Source of the DNA: Rhizomonospora bruguierae
GTDB lineage: Bacteria; Actinomycetota; Actinomycetes; Mycobacteriales; Micromonosporaceae
NCBI RefSeq assembly: GCF_018397995.1
Contig: NZ_BBQH01000045.1
Span: forward strand, 1 to 51,125
Direction: 5' to 3'
DNA length: 51,125 bases
Shown here: positions 27,333 to 36,185 of the stretch, piece by piece
How the letters are laid out: each line of letters starts with the position of its first letter
Position numbering within the stretch: position 1 is the first letter of the stretch
The notes under the pieces: generated by a model
What the model saw: the letters and a program-made list of their open reading frames with translations, nothing else
Told to the model about the DNA's origin: nothing
The model's database searches: none
Made by a program: the position numbers and the translations under genes

Positions 27333-28964
27333 TCACGGCGCCGCCAGGAGGGCTGTGGCAGTGGCCCGTACGGCCGTCGTGATCGCGTCGAGCAACTCGG
27401 CGGCCAACTCCTTGGCGGTCGTCGCGGTCTGGTACCGCAGCTCGAACAGCAGCGCGCCCTCGATGAGCACGACGGTGAGGACGAAGGCGCACGCGGGGGC
27501 CACGACCGAGGAGCCGAGCACGCCGGATTCGTACGGCGCGAACACGAGGCCGCCGGCCGGCGCCACGGCGTCGATCTCGTTCTGGGCGACGAGCATCGCG
27601 TCGAAGGCCGGACCCGCGTCCGGGTGCCGGTGGTGGAGCTCGGCGAGCAGCTCCTCGAACGGCAACCTCTGGTTTTCGAACGCGTCGATGCACACCTCGC
27701 GGGCCTGCCGGCTGACCACGACCGGGTCGGTGTCGGCAAGCCGCATGCGCAGCACGATGGTGTTGGCGAAGAGCCCCACGACCTCGTCCATGCCCGGCCC
27801 GACGCGGTTGGCGAGCGCCGTGGCGACGCGGATGTCGTCCTGGCCGCTCCACGCCCGCAGCGTCGCCGCGTACGCCCCGAGCACGAGCATGAAATCCGTC
27901 ATCCCGTGCTTGCGCGCCGCGGCGCTGACCGCGCGCATGTCGTCGGCCGACAGCTTCGCGCTGGTCGCCGCCGACCGCATGCGCTGCACGAACGACGCCG
28001 TGCCCAGCTCGGCGAAGCGGGAGTTCGGGCCGTCGGCGAGCCTCGGAAAGGGCGGGCTGAGCCGGTCGAGCCAGAACTCCCGCTGCCGTGCCGCCTCGGC
28101 GGTGGTCAGCCACTCGGCCAGTTCCTCGGCGAGCCTGCCGCTGCCGAGCGGGATCGGCCGGGGCGCGGGTGCGCCGCCGGCGGCGATCTCCCGGTAGAGC
28201 CGGGCGGCCTCGGACTGGAGCACCGTCAGCGACTGGCCGTCGCACACGATGTGGTGCACGCTCATGAACAACACGTGCCGGTCGGCGGCGATCCGGTGCA
28301 CCACGACGCGCATGAGCGGCGCCCGGTCCAGCGGCAACGCCTCCCGCCCCGCGACGGCCATGCGCCTCTCACAGCTGCGGACCGGGTCCCGGTCGGCCGT
28401 GTGGTCCTCGACCTCGACGGTGACCTCCACGTGCGGTTCCACCACCTGCACGGGACCCTCGCCGACATCCTCAAACCGGGTACGCAGCGCCTCGTGCCGG
28501 GTCACCAACTCCGCGAAGACCCGCTCGAGAACGGCGAGATCGAGCGGCCCGTCAACGCGCAACGCGCCGGCCACGATGAACAACCCAACGTCGGGCAGGC
28601 GGCTGGCGACCGTCCACATCTGGCATTGCGCGCGGGAGAGCGAGTAGCGGCGGGCCACCGACCCGGACGCGGTCGGCACCTCGGCGGCGGCCGCCGGGGC
28701 CGGGGCCGAGGCCGGCGGGGCCGAGGCGGCGGCGAGGGCGTTCGCCAGGCCGGCGATCGTGGGCGCGGACATGAAAAGACGCATCGACACGGTGCCGTGC
28801 CGGGCGCGGAGCCGGCTCACCACCCGCATAGCGGCCAGTGAATCCCCGCCCGCGTCGAAGAACGGCGTCGTCGCGTCGATGTCCGGGATACCCAGGACCT
28901 CGGTCCAGACCTCGCGGACGCTCGCCTCCAGCGACGGCTTCGCCAGCAGGTCGGCATCCGTCAT
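27333..28964 (-). CDS. NRPS protein: carrier (PCP) domain followed by condensation domain
   Basis: A 543-residue PCP-C protein. The PCP (about residues 10-80) has the phosphopantetheine site DAGGDSL with Ser42. An Ala/Pro linker leads to a full C domain with HHIVCDG at 237-243, so the catalytic His and structural Asp are present. With PCP before C and no A domain, it must be loaded in trans by the sole A domain and passes its aminoacyl group to another acceptor or nucleophile. ATG at 28962-28964; divergent from the C'-A gene. Confidence 0.9.
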   Translation of the reverse strand: MTDADLLAKPSLEASVREVWTEVLGIPDIDATTPFFDAGGDSLAAMRVVSRLRARHGTVSMRLFMSAPTIAGLANALAAASAPPASAPAPAAAAEVPTASGSVARRYSLSRAQCQMWTVASRLPDVGLFIVAGALRVDGPLDLAVLERVFAELVTRHEALRTRFEDVGEGPVQVVEPHVEVTVEVEDHTADRDPVRSCERRMAVAGREALPLDRAPLMRVVVHRIAADRHVLFMSVHHIVCDGQSLTVLQSEAARLYREIAAGGAPAPRPIPLGSGRLAEELAEWLTTAEAARQREFWLDRLSPPFPRLADGPNSRFAELGTASFVQRMRSAATSAKLSADDMRAVSAAARKHGMTDFMLVLGAYAATLRAWSGQDDIRVATALANRVGPGMDEVVGLFANTIVLRMRLADTDPVVVSRQAREVCIDAFENQRLPFEELLAELHHRHPDAGPAFDAMLVAQNEIDAVAPAGGLVFAPYESGVLGSSVVAPACAFVLTVVLIEGALLFELRYQTATTAKELAAELLDAITTAVRATATALLAAP

Positions 28965-29612
28965 ATCATCCCCCGTCCGATGAGCCGACAGAATACTCGG
29001 AGTTCACCTGGTCAATGGTGCGCGAGAATGATGGGAAAATACGCCGTGAACAACGGGCCGCTTCGGCCGTCGCCAGATAGCGCTACTCCTCCTCGTAAAC
29101 TGCGAGGAGGAGCACTCGTACCCGGGTCTCGGTCATAGGGAAGAGCCTTGCCGACGGCGGCCGGCCACGCCGGTACCGCGAGCCTCCGGCCAGATCAGCA
29201 CCACCTCCCGCGAAGAGGCCAGTTAGAGCTGGATCTATCCCCAATTGACTTCAAGCTAGATGTGGCCATCGGTGGCTGTCAAGGCTCCCCAACGGGTTGG
29301 GTAACCGGTTCCGTCGACTCCAGCAACCAAACGACCAGCTCCGAGCGCCCGTGGATACTCCACAATAGAGTTCCGCTTCCCGCAACCGATCACGCTGGCA
29401 CGCACCGCGCAGGCGGCCCGGTACCCGTCGGCGGACCCACCCAAGGCCATCCGAAAACCTCGTCTTCAGCCGGTTGCCGCCTCAACTCCGACAGCATATC
29501 GTTGCGATGTCGTCACGCCCATAACCTCCACATGAGACACCGCCGATAAACGGTCCGATGTTGCCAGGGCGGGTGACGAAACAGCAGGTCGCCCCGGACG
29601 GGAGAACACAGC
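28965..29612. promoter_or_regulatory. Divergent intergenic region between the two NRPS genes
   Basis: About 650 bp without a credible gene; the longest frame (29148-29549) has no family resemblance. It must hold the promoters for the leftward PCP-C gene and the rightward C'-A/SHMT operon. Bases 29220-29400 are AT-richer than elsewhere. It contains the hairpin at 29086-29112. I found no remnant of the missing N-terminal half of the C domain here. Confidence 0.6.
29086..29112. repeat. Perfect 10-bp inverted repeat with 7-base loop
   Basis: CTCCTCCTCG and CGAGGAGGAG flank TAAACTG. The right arm on the plus strand is a purine-rich Shine-Dalgarno-like run with no start codon in range. It may be an operator dyad or an RNA hairpin in a leader; nothing further can be decided. 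Confidence 0.7.
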
Positions 29613-32090
29613 ATGTCCGACCCGGAACAGCCCGTGGCGCGGCTGGCCGATGCGAAGGGGAAAAACGAGCTACCCGCGCTGCCGATCCAGGACGAGGACT
29701 ACGCCGCCCGGCAGCGGGAGCGAGCCGGCGAGCCGTTTCTGGAGAACCAACTCGCGTACTGGCGGCGGCAGCTCGACGGTCTAGAACCGCTGGACCTCCC
29801 GACGGATCGCGCCCGCCCGTCGAGCCGGCCGCGGCGCGGTGGGCGGCGGCAGGCCGAGCTACCCGCCGAGCTGATTTCCGCGCTGCGGGCGCTGGGCCGG
29901 GTCGAAGGCGCGTCGCTGTTCATGACCATGCTCGCGGCCGTCCAGGTGATGCTCGCCCGGTACGCCGACACGGAGGACGTCGCCGTCGGGGTCGCCGCCC
30001 CGGCACGGGAGCGGCCCGAGGTGCAGGGGTCGAGCAGCCCCGTCCCGAACACCGTCATACTCCGCGGTGACCTCTCCGGGCAGCCCACCTTCCGCGACCT
30101 CCTGCGGCGCACCCGGACGACCGCACAGGCCGCCTTCGCCAACGCGGAGCTGCCGTTCGACCTGCTGGTGCGGGAGCTGAGCCCCGCCGGGGACGCCGCG
30201 CGTCCGCCGCTGTTCCCGGTCTTCTTCGGCGTGGCGGAGGGCGCCGAGTCGATGCCCGGGTTCGACGCGCCACCGGGGGAAGCCGTCGCCCCGGCCGGCC
30301 AGCCGGCCCGGGCCGACATCCGGTTCACCGTACGCGTGGGCGCCGGCACCGAGGGCGCCACAGTGGACGTCGCCGTCAGCGCGGACCTCTTCGACGCCGG
30401 CACCATCGACCTGATGCTCGGTCACTACCGGACGCTGCTCGAAGCCGCGGTCCGCGAGCCGGACCGACCGGTCACCACGCTTGCGATGCTCACCGACCGG
30501 GAGTGGCGGACCATCGTCGAGTGGAACGACACCGCTCGCCGGTTTCCCGCGGAGTCCTGCCTCCACCAGCTCTTCGAGTCGCACACCGGGCACGGTGACG
30601 CGCCGGCCGTGGTGTGCGGGCAGCGGGTGCTGAGCCGGGCCGAGCTGGAAGCGTCCGCGAACCGGCTGGCCCACCGGCTGCGCGAACTCGGCGTGGGGCC
30701 GGAGACGATCGTCGGGGTGTGCCTGGGGCGGTCGCCCGAGCTGGTTGTCGCGATCCTCGGCGTCCTGAAGGCCGGCGGGGCCTACCTGCCGCTGGACCCG
30801 GACTACCCGCCGCAGCGGCTGCGGCTCATGCTCGCCGACGCGGGGTGCGTGGCGGTCGTCACCGAACAGGCCCAGCGGTCCGTTCTCGCCGACGCCGGAG
30901 CCCCGCTGCTGTGCCTGGATACCGAGCGGCTCGACGGGTATCCGACGCACCGGCCGGAGGTGGCGGTGCGGCCGGAGAACCTGGCGTACGTCATCTACAC
31001 CTCCGGTTCCACCGGCGACCCGAAGGGCATCGCGCTGCAACACCACGGCGCGGTCAACAACTTCACCGACTTCAACGACCGGTTCGGCATCGGCCCCGGC
31101 GACAGCGTGCTCTGCGTGTCGTCGCCGAGCTTCGACATGTCCGTGTACGACATCCTCGGCATGCTGGGCGCCGGCGGGCGGGTGATCCTGCCGGAACCGG
31201 AGCTGGTACGCGACCCGCCCGCGTGGGCGAACCTGCTGCGCGACCACGAGGTGACCGTCTGGCATTCGGCACCGGCCCTGCTTGAGCTGCTGCTGGAGTA
31301 CGTCGAGCTGGACGGCGCCGCCGCGCCACGGCACCTGCGCCTGGCGCTGCTCGGCGGGGACTGGATCCCGGTCAACCTGGCCGACCGGCTGTGGCGGGTC
31401 GCGCCGGCGGCGCGGTTCATCAGCCTCGGCGGCGCCACCGAGGCGTCCATGGACTCGACCATCTTCCCGGTCGAGCGGGTCGACCCCGGCTGGACGAGTG
31501 TCCCTTATGGACGACCGATGGCCAACCAGCGGGTCTACGTGCTCGACCGCCACCTGCAGCCGGTACCGGTGGGCATACCGGGAGAGCTCTACCTGGCGGG
31601 CACCGGGCTGGCCCGCGGCTACCTGAACCGGCCCGAGCTCACCGCCGAGCGGTTCGTGTGGCACACCTTCCACGATGGCCGCACCGAGCGGCTCTACCAG
31701 ACGGGGGACATGGCCAGATACCGTCCGGACGGCGTGCTGGAGCTGCTGGGCCGCCGGGACTTCCAGGTGAAGATTCACGGACTGCGGATCGAGCTGGGCG
31801 AGATCGAGGCCACCCTGCGGCGGCACGAGGCCATCGCCAAGGCAGTCGTCGTGGCGCCCGGGGCGCGGGGGCGCACCCGGCTGGCCGCCTTCGTCACCCG
31901 GTCCGGCGAAGGCGAGGTCGCAGAGACGGAGCTGCGCAAGTGGCTCGGGGAGCTGCTGCCCGCCCACATGGTGCCGCGCACGATCACGGCGCTGGACCGG
32001 CTGCCCACCACACCGAACGGCAAGGTGGACCGCAAAGCCCTGCTGTCCGCGCAGGCGGCCCCGGTGCGACCCGGCGGTGAGCGGCGATGA
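29613..32090 (+). CDS. NRPS protein: C-terminal half of a C domain plus adenylation domain
   Basis: An 825-residue protein. Residues 1-290 match only the second lobe of a condensation domain (LPIQDEDYAARQRE, LAYWRRQLDGL, NAELPFDLLVREL); the first lobe with HHxxxDG is missing. Residues 300-825 are a complete A domain: A3 YTSGSTGDPKG, A5 GGATEAS, A7/A8 YQTGDMARYR and GRRDFQVKIHGLRIELGEIE, and the A10 Lys in TPNGKVDR. No PCP follows. My by-eye specificity code is D-M-Y-H-L-G-L-M-D-K, which I cannot assign; Asp near the end hints at a substrate with an extra amine. GGGAG precedes the ATG. Stop overlaps the SHMT start (ATGA). Confidence 0.9.
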   Translation: MSDPEQPVARLADAKGKNELPALPIQDEDYAARQRERAGEPFLENQLAYWRRQLDGLEPLDLPTDRARPSSRPRRGGRRQAELPAELISALRALGRVEGASLFMTMLAAVQVMLARYADTEDVAVGVAAPARERPEVQGSSSPVPNTVILRGDLSGQPTFRDLLRRTRTTAQAAFANAELPFDLLVRELSPAGDAARPPLFPVFFGVAEGAESMPGFDAPPGEAVAPAGQPARADIRFTVRVGAGTEGATVDVAVSADLFDAGTIDLMLGHYRTLLEAAVREPDRPVTTLAMLTDREWRTIVEWNDTARRFPAESCLHQLFESHTGHGDAPAVVCGQRVLSRAELEASANRLAHRLRELGVGPETIVGVCLGRSPELVVAILGVLKAGGAYLPLDPDYPPQRLRLMLADAGCVAVVTEQAQRSVLADAGAPLLCLDTERLDGYPTHRPEVAVRPENLAYVIYTSGSTGDPKGIALQHHGAVNNFTDFNDRFGIGPGDSVLCVSSPSFDMSVYDILGMLGAGGRVILPEPELVRDPPAWANLLRDHEVTVWHSAPALLELLLEYVELDGAAAPRHLRLALLGGDWIPVNLADRLWRVAPAARFISLGGATEASMDSTIFPVERVDPGWTSVPYGRPMANQRVYVLDRHLQPVPVGIPGELYLAGTGLARGYLNRPELTAERFVWHTFHDGRTERLYQTGDMARYRPDGVLELLGRRDFQVKIHGLRIELGEIEATLRRHEAIAKAVVVAPGARGRTRLAAFVTRSGEGEVAETELRKWLGELLPAHMVPRTITALDRLPTTPNGKVDRKALLSAQAAPVRPGGERR

Positions 32091-33460
32091 ACGGGTTCAC
32101 GGAAGCGCCCTTGACGAACATCATGGCGACCGGCCTCGACCGGCTCCGCGGCGACGACCCCGAACTGTACGACGTCCTGGTACGCGAACTCGACCGGCAG
32201 AGCACCGTGCTGTCCCTGGTGGCCTCGTCGAGCGTGGTGGATCCATCCGTCCTGGCCAGCCTGGCCTCGGTCGCGGTGAACGTGACCGCCGAGGGGTACC
32301 CGGGGCGCCGGTACCACGCCGGCTGCGAGGTCGTCGACGACATCGAGCAGCTCGCCATCGACCGGGCCAGAAGGACGTTCGGCGCCCGCTACGCGAACGT
32401 CCAGTCCCACTCGGCGACCAACGCCAACTACACGGTCCTGTCCGCCCTGCTGCGGCCCGGCGACCCGGTGCTCGGGATGGAACTGGAGCACGGCGGGCAC
32501 CTCACCCACGGCAGTCCCGCGGCGTACGCCGGCCAGTACTTCCGGGTGGTCGGGTACGGCCTCACGGACGAGGGCCTGATCGACTACGACCAGGTGCACC
32601 GGCTGGCGACCGGGCACCGCCCGCGCGTCATCATCTGCGGTGCCACGGCGTACCCGCGCAGCATCGACTTCGCCCGCTTCCGCCAGATCGCCGACGAGGT
32701 CGGGGCCTACCTGCTGGCGGACATCTCGCACACCGCCGGACTGGTGGCCACCGGCCTGCATCCGAGCCCGATCGACCACGCGCACATCACGACGACCTGT
32801 ACCCACAAGCAGCTCTTCGGACCGCGGGGCGGCCTGATCCTGTCCGGACGCGACCACGATGCCCCGGCGCCCCGGGGCAGGGGCACGCTGGCCGACTTCC
32901 TCCAGCGCGCGGTGTTCCCGTTCTCCCAGGGCGCGCCGGCGCTCAACACGATCGCCGCCAAGGCGAGGGCCCTGGACATGGTGACGACGGCCGAGTTCCG
33001 GGCGGTGGCGGAGCGCATCGTGGAGATCGGCGGCGTCCTCGCCGAGACGCTCGCCGGGCTCGGCTACCGGCTGGTCTCCGGTGGCACGGACAACCACATC
33101 GTGCTGGTCGACCTCTCGCCGAAGGGGATGACCGGGTTCGTCGCGGAGCAGGCGCTGGAGGAGTGCGGAATCGTCGTCAACAAGAACCGGGTCCCTCGGG
33201 ACCCGACGCCGGCCTTCGTCACCGGCGGCATCAGGATCGGCACGAACAGCGCCGCGCGGCGGGGACTGGGGCGGGAGGACGCCCGCTACTGCGCCGAGCT
33301 GATCGATCAGGTGCTCCGGTCCGTCGAGGTGCACGGGGAGCGCGGCTACCGGGTACCGCCAAGCGTCCGCATGAGCGTGCGGGCACGGGTAGCGGACCTG
33401 TGTGCGCGCCGCCCCGTCCCCGGCTACCCGGCCGCGGAGTTGGCCAGCAGCGGCCGGTGA
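32087..33460 (+). CDS. Serine hydroxymethyltransferase homologue with altered active site
   Basis: A 457-residue PLP enzyme of fold type I. The Schiff-base Lys241 is in TTCTHKQLFGPRGG, and HGGHLTHGS and TDNHIVLVDL are conserved. By-eye comparison with E. coli GlyA shows changes: SEN (35-37) is SSS, Tyr55 is Thr, Tyr65 is His (RYHAG for RYYGG), and the PLP phosphate loop GGQGGP is FSQGAP; Glu57 and Arg363 equivalents remain. It is therefore unlikely to be the housekeeping enzyme. An aldol, transaldol or alpha-substitution step making a beta-hydroxy or alpha-branched amino acid for the NRPS is inferred. Translationally coupled to the A-domain gene. Confidence 0.88.
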   Translation: MNGFTEAPLTNIMATGLDRLRGDDPELYDVLVRELDRQSTVLSLVASSSVVDPSVLASLASVAVNVTAEGYPGRRYHAGCEVVDDIEQLAIDRARRTFGARYANVQSHSATNANYTVLSALLRPGDPVLGMELEHGGHLTHGSPAAYAGQYFRVVGYGLTDEGLIDYDQVHRLATGHRPRVIICGATAYPRSIDFARFRQIADEVGAYLLADISHTAGLVATGLHPSPIDHAHITTTCTHKQLFGPRGGLILSGRDHDAPAPRGRGTLADFLQRAVFPFSQGAPALNTIAAKARALDMVTTAEFRAVAERIVEIGGVLAETLAGLGYRLVSGGTDNHIVLVDLSPKGMTGFVAEQALEECGIVVNKNRVPRDPTPAFVTGGIRIGTNSAARRGLGREDARYCAELIDQVLRSVEVHGERGYRVPPSVRMSVRARVADLCARRPVPGYPAAELASSGR

Positions 33461-33470
33461 AAGCGCGGCG

Positions 33471-34829
33471 CTAGGTTCGCCGCGCGGCGCGCAGCACGTC
33501 GGCCAGTGACCACGGGCGGTGTGGCTCGCGGGTGGCCGCGTCGAGGAGCGCGGCCAGCCGGTCGGTCAGCTGGCGAGCGGCGTGGTGGGTGTACCGGTCG
33601 CTGGCGTAGTCCAGGAAACCCTGGTAGCCGGTGCGGCCGGCCACCAGGGTGAGCAACAGGTCGTACTTTGCCACGCCGGACGGCACGTGCAGGCGCTCGG
33701 CGGTGATACCGGGCAGGTCCAGTCCGGCATTGTCGTCGTCCAGCACCAGGACGGTACGGGCCAGCGCCGGTGCGCCGGCACCGGGCCGGCGCAGCTGCCG
33801 GGCCAACTCGGCGGTGGGGATGTCCCGGTGCGTCATCGCCTCGGCCGCCACCCGCTTGACCTGGTGGGCCAGCTCGGCGAACGGCTGCCCCGGATCCACC
33901 CGCAGGCGCAGCGGCAGCACCTGGCCCAGATAGGCGACCATCCGGTCCAGCTCCGCCGACCCGCGGCGGGACACCGGGGTACCCACCAGCACCTCGGGCG
34001 ACCCGGTGCCGTCCGCCAGCAGCGCCCCGGTCGCTGCGGCGATCAGCGTGAAGGGCGTCACCCGCAGGGCCTTGCAGGCGGCCCGGATACGCCGGCCGGC
34101 CGCCGGTTCGAGTTGGAACCGCAGCTGCGCGCCGCCCGGCACGGGCTGCTCGGGCCGGTCGGGTGGCAGCGAGCGGGCGGCGTCCGCCGGCAGGCCCGCG
34201 AGCTGGCGCCGCCAGTAGGCGGGGGCCGCCGGGTCGGGCCCGGCCTGGCGCTGCGCCCGCGCGTACCGGCCCGGCTGCGGTGCCGCCGCCAGCGCGGCCG
34301 GCCGGCCCGCGAGCCAGGCCCGATAGCACTCCCCGAACTCCTGCTCCAGCACGTGTAGCGCCCAGTCATCGGCCACGATGTGGTGCACCTGGACAACCAG
34401 CACGACGTCCTGGCCCGCCACATCCAGCAGGGTGCCCCGGATCGGAGCGACCGCCAGGTCCAGCGGCCGGCGGACGAGCGACCGCAGCTCGGCGTCCAGC
34501 TCGGCGGCCGGGCACGGCCGGCGCGCCAGGCCCGGCATGCCGTCCGCCGGCAGCACCTGCTGCACCAGATCCTCTCCGGCCAGCACGTAGCGGGTCCGCA
34601 GCCCCTCGTGCCGGCGCACCAGCTCCCGGTACGCCCAGTCCACGCCGCGCCGGTCGACCTGCCCGGTCAACCGGTACACCCACGACTCCAGGTACCGCGA
34701 CGGCCCGTCGTGCAGCGCGTCGTCCAGCCAGATCGACTCCTGCTCGACGGTCATCGGGTAGGTGGCCGTCGCGGTCACGGCGATCACCGGGGGCGCGGCC
34801 ACCGCACCGACCGGTGAGGGATCAGCCAT
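33471..34829 (-). CDS. Stand-alone NRPS condensation domain
   Basis: A 452-residue C domain with both lobes. The active motif reads HHIVADD at 149-155: the two His and the first Asp are kept, but the usual Gly is a second Asp. Later blocks are YWRRQLAGLPAD and VLVGTPVSRRG. It has no carrier or adenylation partner in cis. The ATG overlaps the end of the PCP gene (ATGGCTGA), so C and PCP are made together and probably interact. It converges with the SHMT gene (10 bp between stops). Confidence 0.88.
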   Translation of the reverse strand: MADPSPVGAVAAPPVIAVTATATYPMTVEQESIWLDDALHDGPSRYLESWVYRLTGQVDRRGVDWAYRELVRRHEGLRTRYVLAGEDLVQQVLPADGMPGLARRPCPAAELDAELRSLVRRPLDLAVAPIRGTLLDVAGQDVVLVVQVHHIVADDWALHVLEQEFGECYRAWLAGRPAALAAAPQPGRYARAQRQAGPDPAAPAYWRRQLAGLPADAARSLPPDRPEQPVPGGAQLRFQLEPAAGRRIRAACKALRVTPFTLIAAATGALLADGTGSPEVLVGTPVSRRGSAELDRMVAYLGQVLPLRLRVDPGQPFAELAHQVKRVAAEAMTHRDIPTAELARQLRRPGAGAPALARTVLVLDDDNAGLDLPGITAERLHVPSGVAKYDLLLTLVAGRTGYQGFLDYASDRYTHHAARQLTDRLAALLDAATREPHRPWSLADVLRAARRT

Positions 34830-35160
34830 GCACTCCCCCGGCGTTGCCCGTCGGTGCCGGCCGGGCGGCGGCCCGGCCCTCGCCGTCGGCCCCGGCCGCG
34901 GTCAACCGCTGGACGAAGTCGGCCAGCACGTCGTTGTCGAACAGCCAGACCGGCAGCGCCTGGACGCCGGTCAACCGGTGGATCCGGGCGCAGATCCGGA
35001 CCGCCTGCAACGACGTGGTGCCGAAGTCGTAGTAACTGTCGGTGCGCCCGACGCGGTCCACTCCCAACACCTCCGCCGAGATGCCGGCCACCGCCTGTTC
35101 CAGCTCGCCCTCGGGGGCGGCGTAGTCGGTATCCACGAAGTCTTCGCGCTGCTCGGTCAT
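34822..35160 (-). CDS. Stand-alone peptidyl carrier protein
   Basis: A 112-residue carrier domain with modification site YDFGTTSLQAVR, Ser50; the usual GGxS is GTTS. The helix pattern (ELEQAVAGISAEVLGVDRVG and VWLFDNDVLADFVQRL) is normal. The ATG at 35158-35160 has GGAGA upstream. It is the only free carrier here and must be charged by the A domain at 29613-32090 or by an unseen enzyme. Its stop overlaps the start of the C-domain gene. Confidence 0.85.
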   Translation of the reverse strand: MTEQREDFVDTDYAAPEGELEQAVAGISAEVLGVDRVGRTDSYYDFGTTSLQAVRICARIHRLTGVQALPVWLFDNDVLADFVQRLTAAGADGEGRAAARPAPTGNAGGVHG

Positions 35161-35308
35161 GCCGTCTCCGTTCCGCCCGCCGGCGCGAGGCCGCCGTGGC
35201 CCGTCTCCTCCAGCACCGCGCGCAGCCGCCGGGGGACCCCGGTCGGCAGCGTGTTTCGTCCAACGGTGTCTCGACCACTTTCCGGCGCTGCGCGTGGGAC
35301 GGTCGGGA

Positions 35309-36130
35309 TCACTGCCCCGCCTCCTGCGGCGCCGGGCCGCCCGCCGCGCGGTCGGGCGCCGGCGCCCCGGGCACCGCCTGCTCCCGCAGCGCGGCGGCGA
35401 TCGTGGCGTGCACCCGCGGTGCGTGGTCGAATATCGCGAAGTGGCCGCCATCGAGCAGGTGCAGGGCGAAACCGCCGGTGGTCTGTTCCTTCCAGGCGGC
35501 CATCAGCTCCTCGCCGGCGCCCGGATCGCTACGGCCGACAACGGCGGTGATCGGGATGTTCAGCGGCGTGTCCGGCTCGAAGGTGTAGCACTCGTTGACC
35601 GCGAAGTCGGCGACCAGCAGCGGCTGCTTCCACCTCAGCAACTCGTGGTCGGACAGGATCGCCTCCGGGGTGCCCTCCAGCCGACGCAGGAATGCCGCCA
35701 GTTCCGGCGGCGACAGCCCGGCCAGCTCACTGCGCGCCAGTGGATGCTGCGGCGCGGGCCGGCCGCAGACGAACAGGTGCACCGGCGGCGGGCCGCCGAT
35801 GCGCAGCAGCTCGCGGGTGACCTCGAAGGCGCACAGCGCACCGGTGCTGTGCCCGAGAATGGCGTACGGCGACCGTACCGAGGTGCTGATCTCGGCGGCC
35901 AACTCCCGCACCAGCGGGCCGACCCGGGTGAATGGCGGCTCCGCGCGGCGCCCTTCCCGCCCCGGGGGTTGGCCCGGGCAGACCCGGACGGGCTCGGGCA
36001 TGCCCCTCCCCCAGTCGCGGAACACCGCGGCACCCGCGCCGGCGTGGGGAAGCGTCAGCAGCCGCACCGGCGCCTCGGGCCGGGTGCCGAAGGGAAACCA
36101 CCGACTGCGGGCGCTGACCGTCGCCGTCAT
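35309..36130 (-). CDS. Type II thioesterase (alpha/beta hydrolase)
   Basis: A 273-residue thioesterase with LLTLPHAGAGA near residue 30, the nucleophile motif GHSTGA (Ser95), an Asp in VVGRSDPGAG and the catalytic His in LLDGGHFAIF. These are marks of stand-alone editing thioesterases, which free stalled carriers. As no thioesterase domain is fused to any NRPS protein here, it could also release the product. It lies 149 bp before the PCP gene and 55 bp after the monooxygenase gene. Confidence 0.9.
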   Translation of the reverse strand: MTATVSARSRWFPFGTRPEAPVRLLTLPHAGAGAAVFRDWGRGMPEPVRVCPGQPPGREGRRAEPPFTRVGPLVRELAAEISTSVRSPYAILGHSTGALCAFEVTRELLRIGGPPPVHLFVCGRPAPQHPLARSELAGLSPPELAAFLRRLEGTPEAILSDHELLRWKQPLLVADFAVNECYTFEPDTPLNIPITAVVGRSDPGAGEELMAAWKEQTTGGFALHLLDGGHFAIFDHAPRVHATIAAALREQAVPGAPAPDRAAGGPAPQEAGQ

Positions 36131-36185
36131 GAAACCTCCGAACGGTTGGCAGGGCTCCCCGGCCAGGTTCTGTAGCTCGTCGTGC

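Noticed and set aside
29148-29549. 133-codon frame in the NRPS divergent region
   Set aside because: No homology pattern, no ribosome-binding site, and codon use unlike the neighbouring genes.
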